The notes: a model not told the origin generated them from the sequence alone. DNA of 64,000 nucleotides from Syntrophotalea acetylenivorans (GCF_001887775.1 NZ_CP015519.1:1922001-1986000); one strand, 5' to 3'. Shown: positions 45,177 through 53,946, numbered from the stretch's first letter. Numbers and translations are program-made.

Positions 45177-46520
45177 TTACGCCTCCTTCAGTATCGGTTG
45201 GGCCGCCGGGCTTTCTTCAGGACCCTTGCGGGAAAACTTGAACAAAAGATAGATATCGATAAACCCAAGGGCACTGTACAGCAGGGTGAAGCCGATCAGG
45301 GAAACCACCACCTGGGTGGCATTGATGGCGGTGGACACGCCCTCCGAAGTACGCATCACGCCATAGACCAACCAAGGCTGACGTCCGACCTCGGCGACCA
45401 GCCAGCCAAGCTGAATGGTCAGATAGGGTATAGGGATGAAGTAAATCAACAGACGCAGAAACAGCCGCTGCTTGTCCAGGGTGCCGCGCCAGACAAAGAA
45501 CGCTGCCAGAACCGAGGCCAGAACCATCAGGCCACCCAACCCGACCATGGCTCTAAAGCTGAGAAATACTGGCAGAATGGGTGGCCGATCCTCCCGGGGA
45601 ATGTCATTAAGCCCGACAACCTCGGCATCGAGATCTCGATAAGCCAAGTAACTAAGCACTCCCGGCACATAGGCAGCTTCGACGACGTTGCGCTCCTGCT
45701 CGGCATCGGGCCAGGCAAGCAAATGAATGCCGGCGTTGGTGCCTGTTTCCCAGTGAGCTTCCATAGCCGCCAGTTTGGCCGGCTGGTAGCGGGCCACCAC
45801 CTCGGCCTGATAATCGCCGGTCAACAGCGACAGGGCGATAGCGACCAAACCAAAGTACGCGCCCATGCGAAAGGAGCGGCGGAAGAATTCCGGTTTACTG
45901 CCCCGCAACAGGTGCCAGGCAGAAATGCCCATAACGAAAAAGGCCCCCACGGTATAGCAGGAAACCACCGTATGGTAAAACTTCCATACTCCGTAGGGAT
46001 TGGTAAACATGGCGCCAAAATCGACCATCTCGGCACGGCCGTTGCGCAGCACATAGCCGACAGGATTCTGCATCCAGCCATTGGCCAGCAGAATCCACAG
46101 TGCCGACAGATTGCTGGAGATCGCCACTATCCAGATCGACAGCAGGTGAACCTTTTTCGAGACCTTGTCCCAGCCAAAGGCCCAGACACCGATAAAGACC
46201 GATTCGAGAAAAAAGGCCGCCGTCGCCTCAATGGCCAGCGGCGCGCCGAAGATGTCGCCGACATAGCGGGAATACTCGGCCCAGTTCATGCCGAACTGAA
46301 ATTCCAGAGTGATGCCGGTAACAATTCCAAGAGCGAAGTTGATCAGGAACAACTTGCCCCAGAACTTTGCCATACGCTTGTACATCTCGTCGCCGGTGCG
46401 CACATAGCGGGTCTCCATCCAGGCCACCAGCAGTACCAGCCCCAGAGTCAGGGGCACAAAAATAAAATGAAACATACTGGTCACGGCGAACTGTAACCGG
46501 CTCAACGCCACCACATCCAT
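45177..46520 (-). CDS. cydA: Cytochrome bd-type quinol oxidase subunit I
   Basis: 447 aa from ATG 46520 with AAGGAGG seven bases upstream. His18 in SMFHFIFVPLTLGL and the His in KFYHTVVSCYTVGAFFVMGI (~183) are the d/b595 and b558 ligands; WLVAEVGRQPWLVYGVMRTSEGVS contains the conserved GRQPW. The quinol-loop region (VVEAAYVPGVLSYLAYRDLDAEVVGLNDIP) is short, as in CIO-type bd oxidases rather than E. coli long-loop CydA. cydB follows one base after the stop. No cydX-like peptide was found after cydB. Confidence 0.96.
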   Translation of the reverse strand: MDVVALSRLQFAVTSMFHFIFVPLTLGLVLLVAWMETRYVRTGDEMYKRMAKFWGKLFLINFALGIVTGITLEFQFGMNWAEYSRYVGDIFGAPLAIEATAAFFLESVFIGVWAFGWDKVSKKVHLLSIWIVAISSNLSALWILLANGWMQNPVGYVLRNGRAEMVDFGAMFTNPYGVWKFYHTVVSCYTVGAFFVMGISAWHLLRGSKPEFFRRSFRMGAYFGLVAIALSLLTGDYQAEVVARYQPAKLAAMEAHWETGTNAGIHLLAWPDAEQERNVVEAAYVPGVLSYLAYRDLDAEVVGLNDIPREDRPPILPVFLSFRAMVGLGGLMVLASVLAAFFVWRGTLDKQRLFLRLLIYFIPIPYLTIQLGWLVAEVGRQPWLVYGVMRTSEGVSTAINATQVVVSLIGFTLLYSALGFIDIYLLFKFSRKGPEESPAAQPILKEA

Positions 46521-46934
46521 AGCAATCCCTCCTTGCACAAAACGGTTGAGGTTGACACATTCCGCAGCGGTCCGACGGGTACAGAACCGCTTCTTCGGCA
46601 AACCTTAACAGAAAACAATTACCTTTTCAGTAACAAATTTCTTCAAAGACCCCGATAATGACCGAAATCATGGTAGCTGCGGCTATATTACAGGAAAGCA
46701 TTAACCAGTTTGACGGACTGTTTTGATGGCTCTGGTACAATTTACGATATGCCAAGACGCAGCAAGAATTGAGAACAGGCAGCTCTTGACTCCAGAAAGA
46801 GAAAAATATAAGGTTCTTTAGTTTTAATTTTTTAACTAACAGAAACAGGTTGCCGCAGGTTCAGATCCTCACCAAAGCAACCAGCGAAAAAATTAACTGA
46901 CGCATAACAGCGCACACATTTACGGAGCTTGACT
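46521..46934. other. Divergent promoter region between cydA and a nitroreductase gene
   Basis: 414 bp, AT-rich. TTGACG at 46709 and TACAAT at 46735 are 20 bp apart, too far for a firm promoter call. A T-loop-like GGTTCAGATCC at 46857 is not part of a tRNA. Poly-A/T tracts around 46810-46840. No FNR (TTGAT...ATCAA) or Rex-like palindrome was recognised, although redox control of cydAB would be expected. Confidence 0.4.
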
Positions 46935-47507
46935 ATGCAAGTCTTCGAAACCCTGATAAAAAGCCGCATCAGCTGCCGCAACTTTTCCAGTCAGGAGCTG
47001 AAACAGGAGGAAATCAAAACCCTTATCGATGCCGCAACCTGGGTTCCGAGCGGTTCCAACAATCAGCCCTGGCATTTTGTAGTGATCACAGGTCAGGACA
47101 AGCTGCGCTCCTATTCGGATGCGGCTAAAACGGCTTGGCTGGCGACATTGGAAGACAACCCCCACATGCACCAATACGAAGAGTATATTCGCGATCCGGA
47201 TTACAATATTTTTTACAATGCCCCTGCACTGGTCATTGTCTACGGCAACCGGGAGTCTTATTGGCATGTGTACGACTGCAGTATGGTCGCCTATAACTTG
47301 CACCTGCTGGCCGAAGAAAAAGGCCTGGGCTGCTGCTGGATCGGTTTTGCCCACAACATTCTGGCAGAACCGGCGGTGAAAAGGGGGCTGGGAGTTCCAG
47401 AGCAATACGAGCTGGTCGCGCCGGTTATTCTCGGTCACCCCGCTCAAGCAAGAAGCAGCGAAAGCAATCCCAATCCCCGCAAGAATTTTTATATCAATTG
47501 GCTCTAG
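46935..47507 (+). CDS. FMN-dependent nitroreductase family protein
   Basis: 190 aa, ATG 46935 with CGGAG upstream. Family marks: SRISCRNFSSQELKQEEIKTLIDAA (FMN phosphate-binding Arg), WVPSGSNNQPWHFVVI (Ser/Asn flavin contacts), YDCSMVAYNLHLLAEEKGLGCCWIGF, and C-terminal VILGHP. Oxidises NAD(P)H and reduces quinones or nitro compounds; actual substrate unknown. Followed by a strong hairpin. Confidence 0.92.
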   Translation: MQVFETLIKSRISCRNFSSQELKQEEIKTLIDAATWVPSGSNNQPWHFVVITGQDKLRSYSDAAKTAWLATLEDNPHMHQYEEYIRDPDYNIFYNAPALVIVYGNRESYWHVYDCSMVAYNLHLLAEEKGLGCCWIGFAHNILAEPAVKRGLGVPEQYELVAPVILGHPAQARSSESNPNPRKNFYINWL

Positions 47508-47540
47508 GTGTGCCCTTATATGGTTTAGTCGTAAAATAGT

Positions 47541-47573
47541 CGGTCCCCCCTGGAATGTTTCCAAGGGGGACCG
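47541..47573. terminator. Hairpin between convergent nitroreductase and LysE-type genes
   Basis: CGGTCCCCCCTGGAA / TTCCAAGGGGGACCG, nearly perfect 14-bp stem. There is no long T-run on either side, so it is a hairpin that may work as a terminator or as a 3'-end stabiliser. Confidence 0.6.
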
Positions 47574-47606
47574 TTATCGTTTGGCATTGATTGTTAAGCG
47601 GCCAGA

Positions 47607-48236
47607 CTAACGAGCATCCGGCCAGGCAAGACGTAAACCAAGCAGCACCAGCACACTGCCGGCCATCTGGCCCAGACGCCCCCCGACAGCAGGTTTTTCC
47701 CGCAGCCACCCCCCGATCCAGCCGGAGCAGAATCCGACCAGACCGAAACAGACCATGGTCAAGACCACGAACAGTGTGCCGAGCAACAACATCTGCAGGA
47801 CCAGGGAACCGCGCTGCGGATCAAGAAACTGGGGAAAGAAGGCGAGAAAAAACACCGCCACCTTCGGGTTGAGAATATTGGCCAGAATACTCTGCCAAAA
47901 GATCGTCCGACCTTGCAAGGGCTTTAACCCGCCTCCCCCGGCCAATTCGGTTTTGCTGCGAAACATGCGGATGCCGAGATAGATGAGATACAGGGCACCG
48001 GCATATTTGACCAATTGAAAAGCCCGAGCCGAGGACGCCAGCAACGCCGAAAGGCCGACCACTGCGAAGAAGATATGCACAAAATTGCCGAGGCTGAAAC
48101 CGGCGGCGGCAGCCAGGGCGGCCTTGCGCCCCTGGGCCACGCCACGAGTCATGACATAGATGATGTCGGGCCCCGGAGTGAAGATCAGCACCACCGAGGT
48201 CACCGAAAACAGCATCAACTGAGTTACCGATATCAA
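47607..48236 (-). CDS. LysE/RhtB-family amino-acid exporter
   Basis: 209 aa. I use TTG 48236 with RBS GGAGG seven bases upstream; extending further upstream only translates a dispersed repeat. Sequence: LISVTQLMLFSVTSVVLIFT, PGPDIIYVMTRGVAQGRKAALAAAAG (family PGPD signature), ALYLIYLGIRMF, FWQSILANILNPKVAVFFLAFFPQFL, and C-terminal helices. Six membrane segments expected. Exports amino acids or analogues; substrate not deducible. Downstream of ribB on the same strand but separated by a long repeat. Confidence 0.92.
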   Translation of the reverse strand: MISVTQLMLFSVTSVVLIFTPGPDIIYVMTRGVAQGRKAALAAAAGFSLGNFVHIFFAVVGLSALLASSARAFQLVKYAGALYLIYLGIRMFRSKTELAGGGGLKPLQGRTIFWQSILANILNPKVAVFFLAFFPQFLDPQRGSLVLQMLLLGTLFVVLTMVCFGLVGFCSGWIGGWLREKPAVGGRLGQMAGSVLVLLGLRLAWPDAR

Positions 48237-48303
48237 TTCATACCCTCCTGTGCCGAACTCACTCTTGGTTCCATCCAAAAAGCCCCGAATAAACAGTACC
48301 GAA

Positions 48304-48448
48304 GTTTCTGATTTGGAAACGAGCAATTTTTCGCAAGGTCAAGGAAGTCAAGCGGTTGCACGGAGGCGTAGTTTTCTACGCCGCACACGCAAACGCGCAG
48401 ACTGACGAAGAGATTGCGGAAAAGGGCCGTTTCCAGGCAGAAACTAGC
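48304..48448. repeat. Dispersed GTTTC...CTAGC repeat at the ribB 3' end, copy 1
   Basis: About 145 bp from GTTTCTGATTTGGAAACGAG to GCAGAAACTAGC, related along its whole length to 49468-49615 (shared blocks include GGAAACGAG, ATTTTTCG, GGAGGCGTA, CCGTTTCC, GAAACTAGCTG). Both ends carry GTTTC/GAAAC inverted pairs. Its CTAGC end contains the ribB stop codon (TAG on the minus strand, 48446-48444), so it forms the 3' untranslated part of the ribB mRNA. Confidence 0.85.
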
Positions 48449-49097
48449 TGGCTTTACGCTCCATCGCAATCCGATAGTTCACCAAATCAGCAACGGTCAT
48501 TACCGGCAAATAGCGCCGCTTGGCAAAATCGACTATCTCCGGCAGACGCGCCATGGTCCCGTCGGGATTGGTCACTTCGCAAAGCACGCCACAAGGCTTG
48601 AGTCCCGCCAGGCGCATCAGATCCACGGTCGCTTCCGTATGACCTTCCCGTTCCAGCACCCCACCGGGGCGAGCCCGAAGAGGAAACACATGGCCGGGCC
48701 GGCAAAGATCGGCCGGCTTGGCATCGTCGGCGATGGCTGCCTTGACGGTGGTTACCCGATCGGCGGCGGATACCCCGGTGGTCACACCCTCAGCCGCTTC
48801 GATGGTGACGGTAAAGGCGGTCTCGTAAGCACTGGAGTTGTCCTCGACCATCATCGGCAGTTCCAGTTGGCGAACCTTCTCATCGGGCAGACAGAGACAG
48901 ACGATACCGCTGCATTCGCGAATCAACAGGGCCATCTGCGCCTCGGTCAAGGACTCGGCAGCGTAGATCAGGTCGCCTTCATTTTCACGGTCTTCGTTGT
49001 CGGAAACCAACACACCACGGCCGGCACGCAGGGCCTCCAGGGCCCGCTCTACCCGCTGGATTGAATCGCCGAACTGACTTAACAAGGATTGACTCAT
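48444..49097 (-). CDS. ribB: 3,4-dihydroxy-2-butanone 4-phosphate synthase
   Basis: Riboflavin biosynthesis: ribulose 5-phosphate to DHBP and formate. 217 aa, E. coli RibB-type stand-alone enzyme (no GTP cyclohydrolase II fusion). Metal/active-site blocks [84 protein letters not shown]. An FMN riboswitch lies ~100 bp upstream on the same strand, so synthesis is presumably feedback-controlled by FMN. A dispersed repeat begins at its stop codon. Confidence 0.97.
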   Translation of the reverse strand: MSQSLLSQFGDSIQRVERALEALRAGRGVLVSDNEDRENEGDLIYAAESLTEAQMALLIRECSGIVCLCLPDEKVRQLELPMMVEDNSSAYETAFTVTIEAAEGVTTGVSAADRVTTVKAAIADDAKPADLCRPGHVFPLRARPGGVLEREGHTEATVDLMRLAGLKPCGVLCEVTNPDGTMARLPEIVDFAKRRYLPVMTVADLVNYRIAMERKAS

Positions 49098-49195
49098 GGG
49101 AACACCCTTCTTCCATTCAGGAAAAAATCAGAATCAGGGCGTGAACAGGCAAAAAGCAGGGGCCGGGGAGAACATGGCGGGTTGCTGGCTGCCCC

Positions 49196-49342
49196 ATTCT
49201 CTTTCGTCCGGACTATAACCGTCGGCTCTGGAATCACACCAGATCTGCTGACCTCCTTTAACGACAAAAGGAGCGCTCGCGGGCTCCCCAGAGCAACCTG
49301 GGATACCGCCGGTGGGGACTCGCACCCCGCCCTGAGAATAAG
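49196..49342 (-). ncRNA. FMN riboswitch (RFN element) upstream of ribB
   Basis: Minus-strand reading contains the conserved RFN blocks in order: TCAGGGCGGGGTGCGAGTCC, CCACCGGCGGTA, GAGCCCGCGAGCG, TCTGGTGTGATTCCAGAGCC, GACGGTTATAGTCCGGACGA, AAGAG. All helices P1-P6 can be formed. The region between it and the ribB ATG (49098-49195) has a GC-rich stretch (GGCAGCCAGCAACCC, CCCCGGCCCC) that may hold the expression platform. Confidence 0.95.
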
Positions 49343-49467
49343 CGAGTGAACTGTAGAACGTCCAAGGGCCCGTTGTCAACCACCATTCTATTATTGTAAA
49401 GATGGGTGGCAGACAATAAAAAAGGCAGTCGCCTCGCAAAAGACAACTGCCCCGAAAACTCTGGTGG

Positions 49468-49615
49468 GTTTCCGAGTCGGAAACGAGGGATTTTTCGTCG
49501 TGGCAAGAAAATCAAGGGATTGCGCGGAGGCGTACATCATCGGTACGCCGTACAAGCAAGCCCGCGGATTGACGCCGCCACGGCGGAAAAGCACCGTTTC
49601 CGGACGGAAACTAGC
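49468..49615. repeat. Dispersed GTTTC...CTAGC repeat at the ppnP 3' end, copy 2
   Basis: 148 bp from GTTTCCGAGTCGGAAACGAG to CGTTTCCGGACGGAAACTAG. Each end is itself a perfect or near-perfect palindrome (GTTTCCGA/TCGGAAAC; GTTTCCG/CGGAAAC). It ends two bases before the ppnP stop codon on the minus strand. A further GGCAGTCGCCTCGCAAAAGACAACTGCC hairpin (49424-49451) lies beside it. Confidence 0.85.
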
Positions 49616-49617
49616 TG

Positions 49618-49932
49618 TTAGCGCATATACGAGCAGCAATAATCGGTGGGCTCTTTAACCTTGGCGACGAAAAAGGAGCCGGCCGGAACCACAAAAGCCT
49701 CGCCTCCCTTGAAGGTCTTCCATTCGTTGTCGCCGGCCACCTGCACCTCAAGTTCACCGCTCAAAATTTCCATAGTCTCCTGAGCATCGGCGTTAAAACG
49801 GTATTCGCCGGGCAACATCATGCCTAGGGTCTTTTCCGTGCCATCCTCAAAGCGGACAGTGCGACTAGTGACCATTCCGTCGAAATAGACATTGGCTTTC
49901 TTGATTACCGAAACATTTTTGAATTCACCCAC
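49618..49932 (-). CDS. ppnP: Pyrimidine/purine nucleoside phosphorylase (PpnP, DUF1255)
   Basis: 104-aa cupin from GTG 49932 (RBS AGGAG). Signature FDGMVTSRTVRFEDGTEKTLGMMLPGEYRFNADAQETMEILSGEL, FKGGEAFVVPAGSFF, ending DYCCSYM. Known E. coli PpnP phosphorolyses several nucleosides. Monocistronic; the mRNA 3' end is formed by the dispersed repeat. Confidence 0.94.
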   Translation of the reverse strand: MGEFKNVSVIKKANVYFDGMVTSRTVRFEDGTEKTLGMMLPGEYRFNADAQETMEILSGELEVQVAGDNEWKTFKGGEAFVVPAGSFFVAKVKEPTDYCCSYMR

Positions 49933-50028
49933 TGGAATCTCCTTGATCGATGACTTTTATCCATGGCTTTGGCCATGGATTATACCCAACTTAAAAAACA
50001 ACTTGATTGTTATTTGGTTATCTATTGT

Positions 50029-50340
50029 TCACTCTTCCACACTCACCGCGGCCAATCCCAGAATTTCCAACAGATCGCTACGACCAGGACTCTTGGCAAC
50101 CAGAAGTTCCTTGCGGGACTTGGGCAATCTTTTGATCCGCAACTCGGCCCTCAATGCCAGGCTACGGCACCCCACTTCGCAATCATAGACCAACTCCAGG
50201 GATTTACAACTGCGGGTAAACTTGCCGCCGCGACTGGAACGGCCACGATGTTCGCTGATCCGGCGTGAGAGATCCGTAGTAATCCCTGTATACAGGGCGT
50301 TACGTTCGTTGCGCAATAAATAAAGAAACCAGCGCTGCAT
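50029..50340 (-). CDS. GIY-YIG nuclease-fold protein
   Basis: 103 aa, start ATG 50340 (MQRWFLYLLRNERNALYTGI). Contains the GIY-YIG core in the YhbQ/URI style: FLYLLRNERNALYTGITTDLSRRISEHRGR, RGGKFTRSC, ALRAELRIKRLPKSRKELLV, the Lys/Arg-rich LPKSRK helix typical of this family. DNA-repair or nuclease role not proven. A TTG start three codons upstream at 50352 is less likely. Confidence 0.88.
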   Translation of the reverse strand: MQRWFLYLLRNERNALYTGITTDLSRRISEHRGRSSRGGKFTRSCKSLELVYDCEVGCRSLALRAELRIKRLPKSRKELLVAKSPGRSDLLEILGLAAVSVEE

Positions 50341-50372
50341 ATCCAGGGTCAATTCGTTTCAGCCGACACTCT

Positions 50373-50630
50373 TCAAGAAGCCACTTGCAAATGAGATTCG
50401 GCCAGGGCCGTGGCCAGCTGATCGGGGCAACTGGTGCCCTTGGCACCACATTCAATCCCACGCAAGCGTTCGATGACCTCGCTCACTGGCTGGCCTGCAA
50501 CCAGAGCGGCCACACCCTGAGCATTGCCGTGACAGCCACCGGAAAAGTAAACATTTTTTACCCGTTCACCTTCAAGTTCTATCGTGATGGCACTGGCACA
50601 GGTACCGTGAGTCTGATAGTCAATCTTCAT
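50373..50630 (-). CDS. TSCPD-domain protein (TIGR03905-like)
   Basis: 85 aa, three conserved Cys elements: THGTCASAITIELEG, VYFSGGCHGNAQGVAALVAG, GIECGAKGTSCPDQLATAL. The TSCPD motif is also found at the end of some class II ribonucleotide reductases; this stand-alone form is a family of unknown function with a probable metal site. 32 bp downstream of the GIY-YIG start (that is, upstream in transcription), so both may share a transcript with dctM. Confidence 0.87.
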   Translation of the reverse strand: MKIDYQTHGTCASAITIELEGERVKNVYFSGGCHGNAQGVAALVAGQPVSEVIERLRGIECGAKGTSCPDQLATALAESHLQVAS

Positions 50631-50666
50631 GCTCAGTCCATTTCAAGCGAAGACGCCCCTGTGGCA

Positions 50667-51953
50667 TTAACCGCCATAAAACAGCCGCGGCAGCCACAAC
50701 ACCAGATCGGGACAATAGGTCAGCAACAACAGGATTGCGATCTGAATCACCAGAAAAGGCAATACCGACCGGGCGACGTAAATCAGATCACGGTGAGCCA
50801 CGGCGCCGGAAATATAGAGGCTGACACCCAGGGGCGGCGTGCAGTAGCCAATGCCGAGATTCAAGGTCATCAGCAGACCAAAATGCAGGGTATCGATGCC
50901 GAACTGCGCCAGCAGCGGCAAAAAGATCGGTGTCAGAATCAGGGTGGCAGAGATGATATCCATGAACATGCCGATCAACAACAGCAGGATATTTACCGCC
51001 AGCAAAAAGACCCAGGGGCTGTGAATCTTGGCCACCACCAGCTTGGCCACCAGATTGGGAATCTGCTGAAAAGTCAAATACTCGCCGAACACAGAGGCTC
51101 CGGCCACTATCACCAACAGGCTGGCCGAGGTGACTGCCGAGGAGACCACCACCTGCTTGACGTCCCGCACGCGCATATCTTTGTGAATGACGATTTCGAC
51201 GAAAAAGGCATAGAAACAGGCCACCACCGCCGCTTCGTTGGCGGTAAACAGCCCGGAATAGATGCCGCCGAAAATCAGTACCGGCAACAGCAACGCCCAG
51301 GCGCTCTCCTTCAGCACTGCCAGCAATTCCTGCAACGACACCCTCTTAGAGGTGCGGGTGTTGCGGCGCCGACAGAAGAACCAGGCGTAGAGGGACATGG
51401 CGGCCATGATCAGCAACCCGGGCACGAACCCGGTCAAAAACAGTGCCTCCAGCGAATCGTTGGAAATCATCGAATAGAGGATCATGGAGATGGAGGGCGG
51501 GATAACTACCCCCAACACCGGAGCGGTGGTCATGATGCCGACGCTGAAGGAATGGTCGTACTCATGCTCAATGAGGGCCGGGATCATGAAACCGCCGATG
51601 GCCACCACCGTGGCCACCGTGGAACCGGAGATGGCTCCGAAAAAACCGCAGGCCAGAACCCCGGCCATGGCCAATCCGCCAGGCAGAAAACCCACCAGGG
51701 CATTGGCGGTCTTTATCAGCTTTTCAACGATGCTGCCGGTGGTCATGATATTGCCGCAGAGGACGAAAAAGAGCACCACGATAAGGGCGAACTTGTCCAT
51801 GCTGCGATACAGCACCTCGACCACGATCTGCGGATCGATGCCGGCCAGGCTCAGCCCGACCAGACCGGTGAAAAACAATGCCATGAAAACCGGAACGGTG
51901 GTTGCCAAAGCACCGACCAACAAGGCAAAAACAATTAAATAACTGATATCCAT
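50667..51953 (-). CDS. dctM: TRAP transporter large permease subunit DctM
   Basis: 428 aa, about twelve membrane helices. Start MDISYLIVFALLVGALATTV at 51953 with a modest RBS. Family blocks FFGAISGSTVATVVAIGGFMIPALIEHEYD, VLGVVIPPSISMILYSMIS, TANEAAVVACFYAFFVE, MFMDIISATLILTPIFLPLL, IGYCTPPLGVSLYISGAVA. Carries the Na+-coupled transport channel. It is separated from dctQ by a 206-bp gap with an inserted repeat. Confidence 0.95.
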   Translation of the reverse strand: MDISYLIVFALLVGALATTVPVFMALFFTGLVGLSLAGIDPQIVVEVLYRSMDKFALIVVLFFVLCGNIMTTGSIVEKLIKTANALVGFLPGGLAMAGVLACGFFGAISGSTVATVVAIGGFMIPALIEHEYDHSFSVGIMTTAPVLGVVIPPSISMILYSMISNDSLEALFLTGFVPGLLIMAAMSLYAWFFCRRRNTRTSKRVSLQELLAVLKESAWALLLPVLIFGGIYSGLFTANEAAVVACFYAFFVEIVIHKDMRVRDVKQVVVSSAVTSASLLVIVAGASVFGEYLTFQQIPNLVAKLVVAKIHSPWVFLLAVNILLLLIGMFMDIISATLILTPIFLPLLAQFGIDTLHFGLLMTLNLGIGYCTPPLGVSLYISGAVAHRDLIYVARSVLPFLVIQIAILLLLTYCPDLVLWLPRLFYGG

Positions 51954-52036
51954 AAAAGGTACTGTTCCCGTAAAGCAATAACTGTATCTGGGTTTTCACC
52001 AAGCTCTAGTGATGGCCCGCCACGGTCAAAATCTTT

Positions 52037-52098
52037 CACCACGGAGGACACAGAGGAATTCCGCAAAATCAACAGTCTTCTCTGTGACCTCTAGTGGG
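52037..52098. repeat. Inverted CACGGAG heptad repeat inserted between dctQ and dctM, copy D
   Basis: Left arm CACCACGGAGGACACAGAGG, right arm a worn TTCTCTGTGACCTCTAGTGG, spacer of ~22 bases. Clearly the same type of element as the CACGAAG copies, with GGAG heptads. It lies inside the TRAP operon gap (51954-52159). Confidence 0.7.
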
Positions 52099-52159
52099 CG
52101 GAGCAAACGGATGGTAAACAGAATTTGAGCCAAACGTAAAACCGGAAACCATATTCAAG

Positions 52160-52654
52160 CTATTCAGCCGGAAGGCCACGCCAATCCTCAATTAACACCA
52201 GCAAGGTGCGCAAAATAAGCATCACCCCCATCAGGGGCAGCACCGCATAAAAGAACCACTCGGGAATCTCCAGAGTAGCGGTACGGGCGAAAGGATCGTT
52301 CCAGGCCGATACGGTCATGGTCCAACCATAGCGCACCATAAAGACGGCAAAAATCAGCACCGCCAGATGACTGAAAGCCGTTAAAGGCTTTTTCAGCCCC
52401 TTCACCATCTGCGGCAAAGCGTCGATTCGAATCAGTGCCCGCTTGCGCACCGCCGCACTACAACCAATGTAAGTGGTAAAAAAGATGACCTTTTTCACCA
52501 CTTCATCGGACCAATAGAGGCTAATCGGTGTCAATTTGCGCAACACCACATTGGCCATGGCGACCAGCAAGGCCACTGCTACCGCGATAAAAAGGGACCA
52601 GTCCTCGACAAAACCGAGAGACCGGTCCACACGTTTGAGCATTTTCTGCATCAT
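52160..52654 (-). CDS. dctQ: TRAP transporter small permease subunit DctQ
   Basis: 164 aa from ATG 52654 (GGAAAG upstream), 20 bp after the dctP stop. Four hydrophobic segments (LFIAVAVALLVAMANVVLR, VIFFTTYIGCSAAV, LAVLIFAVFMVRYGW, FFYAVLPLMGVMLILRTLLVL), with the conserved SLYWSDEVVKKVIFFTTYIG, RALIRIDALPQMV. Partner of DctM. Confidence 0.93.
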   Translation of the reverse strand: MMQKMLKRVDRSLGFVEDWSLFIAVAVALLVAMANVVLRKLTPISLYWSDEVVKKVIFFTTYIGCSAAVRKRALIRIDALPQMVKGLKKPLTAFSHLAVLIFAVFMVRYGWTMTVSAWNDPFARTATLEIPEWFFYAVLPLMGVMLILRTLLVLIEDWRGLPAE

Positions 52655-52674
52655 TTCAGATCTTTCCGCCAACT

Positions 52675-53772
52675 TCAGTTACCGAGGCGCTGCTGCACCT
52701 TCTGCAGGTACTCGACACCAATCTTTTCACCCCAAACTTTATAAACCGGTGCACTCATCTCAATCAGCTTCTGCCGATCGGTCTCGGCCAGCTGAAAAAA
52801 TTCGACTCCCTTGGCTTCTGCCGCGGCAATCTGCTCCTGTTGTTGATCGCGAGTACGGGCTCTACTGGCAGCACTCTCTTCAGCGATGGCTTCCATCAGG
52901 ATCTGTTGCAGGTCAGCTGGCAGACGCTCAAACCAGGCCTTGTTCATCAGGTGAATAAACAACCCCTGAGCATAATCGATCTGAGTCAGGTAACGAGCCA
53001 CTTCAAACTTGCGGGTCAAGTTGCAAACGATGGGAGTGTGATCAAGACCATTAATAACACCGGTCTGCAGCGCTTGAGGCACATCACCCCAGGGCATAAC
53101 GGTGAACTTTAATCCCCAGGCCTTGTAGATATCCGCATTAACCGGCGCCTGTGCGATACGGAAGTTAACCTTGCGAGCATCCTCCAGGTTGCGCACCGGC
53201 TCCTTGGTCGCCCAGCCGTAAGAACCGTAACCGGTCACGTCGACAACTTTCAACCCCTGGCCCAAAGCGCTGTTGCTGAATTCGCTGAACAACTCCGGGT
53301 CGTTGCGGAAGGCATCCAATTTGTCGAAACTGTCGACCACGAAGGGCAGGTTGACAATGCCCAGGGTGTCGGCCACGTTCGCCGCCGCCACCGAAGAACA
53401 GAGCATGCCCTGAATCGCTCCGAGTTTGAGCTTACTGAGCACGGCCTTTTCCTGACCGAGCTGGGACAGGGGCCGGAAATCGACATAGAGCCGACCGCCG
53501 GAACGCTCCCAGACTTTGTCCCGCAGGCGATAACCGAAGGAGACCCCTTCGATAGCCGGGTGGGAAACATTGGACAACAGGTAAGTATATTCAGCACCGC
53601 TTGGATCAAATTTGGGTTGCCAAGCCGCCAAAGGATCCTGCTTAGCCGCCTTTTCAGCGGCGGCTGGCTTGGCCGGCTCCTGTACCTTCTCTTCGCTTTT
53701 CTTTTCGCCCGGACATCCAACCAAAGCCGCAACCATCAGCAGCCCGCCCAACAGGATACATAGTCGTTTCAT
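52675..53772 (-). CDS. dctP: TRAP solute-binding protein DctP, lipoprotein (paralogue 1)
   Basis: 365 aa. N-terminus MKRLCILLGGLLMVAALVGC is a lipobox-type signal (VALVG|C), so the binding protein is tethered. Then a Lys/Glu/Ala linker and the DctP fold: LSNVSHPAIEGVSFGYRLRDKV, SGGRLYVDFRPLSQLGQEKAVL, AIQGMLCSSVAA, VNLPFVVDSFDKLDAF, the conserved Arg in VNFRIAQAPVN for carboxylate binding, and LDHTPIVCNL. Its paralogue is 174 bp upstream. Substrate probably an organic acid, inferred only from the family. Confidence 0.93.
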   Translation of the reverse strand: MKRLCILLGGLLMVAALVGCPGEKKSEEKVQEPAKPAAAEKAAKQDPLAAWQPKFDPSGAEYTYLLSNVSHPAIEGVSFGYRLRDKVWERSGGRLYVDFRPLSQLGQEKAVLSKLKLGAIQGMLCSSVAAANVADTLGIVNLPFVVDSFDKLDAFRNDPELFSEFSNSALGQGLKVVDVTGYGSYGWATKEPVRNLEDARKVNFRIAQAPVNADIYKAWGLKFTVMPWGDVPQALQTGVINGLDHTPIVCNLTRKFEVARYLTQIDYAQGLFIHLMNKAWFERLPADLQQILMEAIAEESAASRARTRDQQQEQIAAAEAKGVEFFQLAETDRQKLIEMSAPVYKVWGEKIGVEYLQKVQQRLGN

Positions 53773-53946
53773 TGTCTAATCCCCCTAGTAACGAAGTTAA
53801 CTGAAATCGTCGATGACCTGAACGACCCTCGTCGAAATATTAAATCCTCACAAACTCAACCGTTTAGCACTATCGCAGGAGAATAACGACCGGCCGGCCG
53901 CCGGTCAAGGTTTATATTAGAAAGCGGATGCACGGAAGACCCGCAA

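Noticed and set aside
46857-46867. GGTTCAGATCC resembling a tRNA T-loop
   Set aside because: No acceptor, D or anticodon stems can be formed around it, and no CCA end follows.
48237-48326. N-terminal extension of the LysE-type exporter
   Set aside because: Its codons fall in the dispersed repeat; TTG 48236 with GGAGG gives the usual family length.
50385-51938. Long plus-strand open frame (517 codons) opposite dctM
   Set aside because: Gln/His-rich antisense of a membrane protein gene, a typical shadow in GC-rich DNA.
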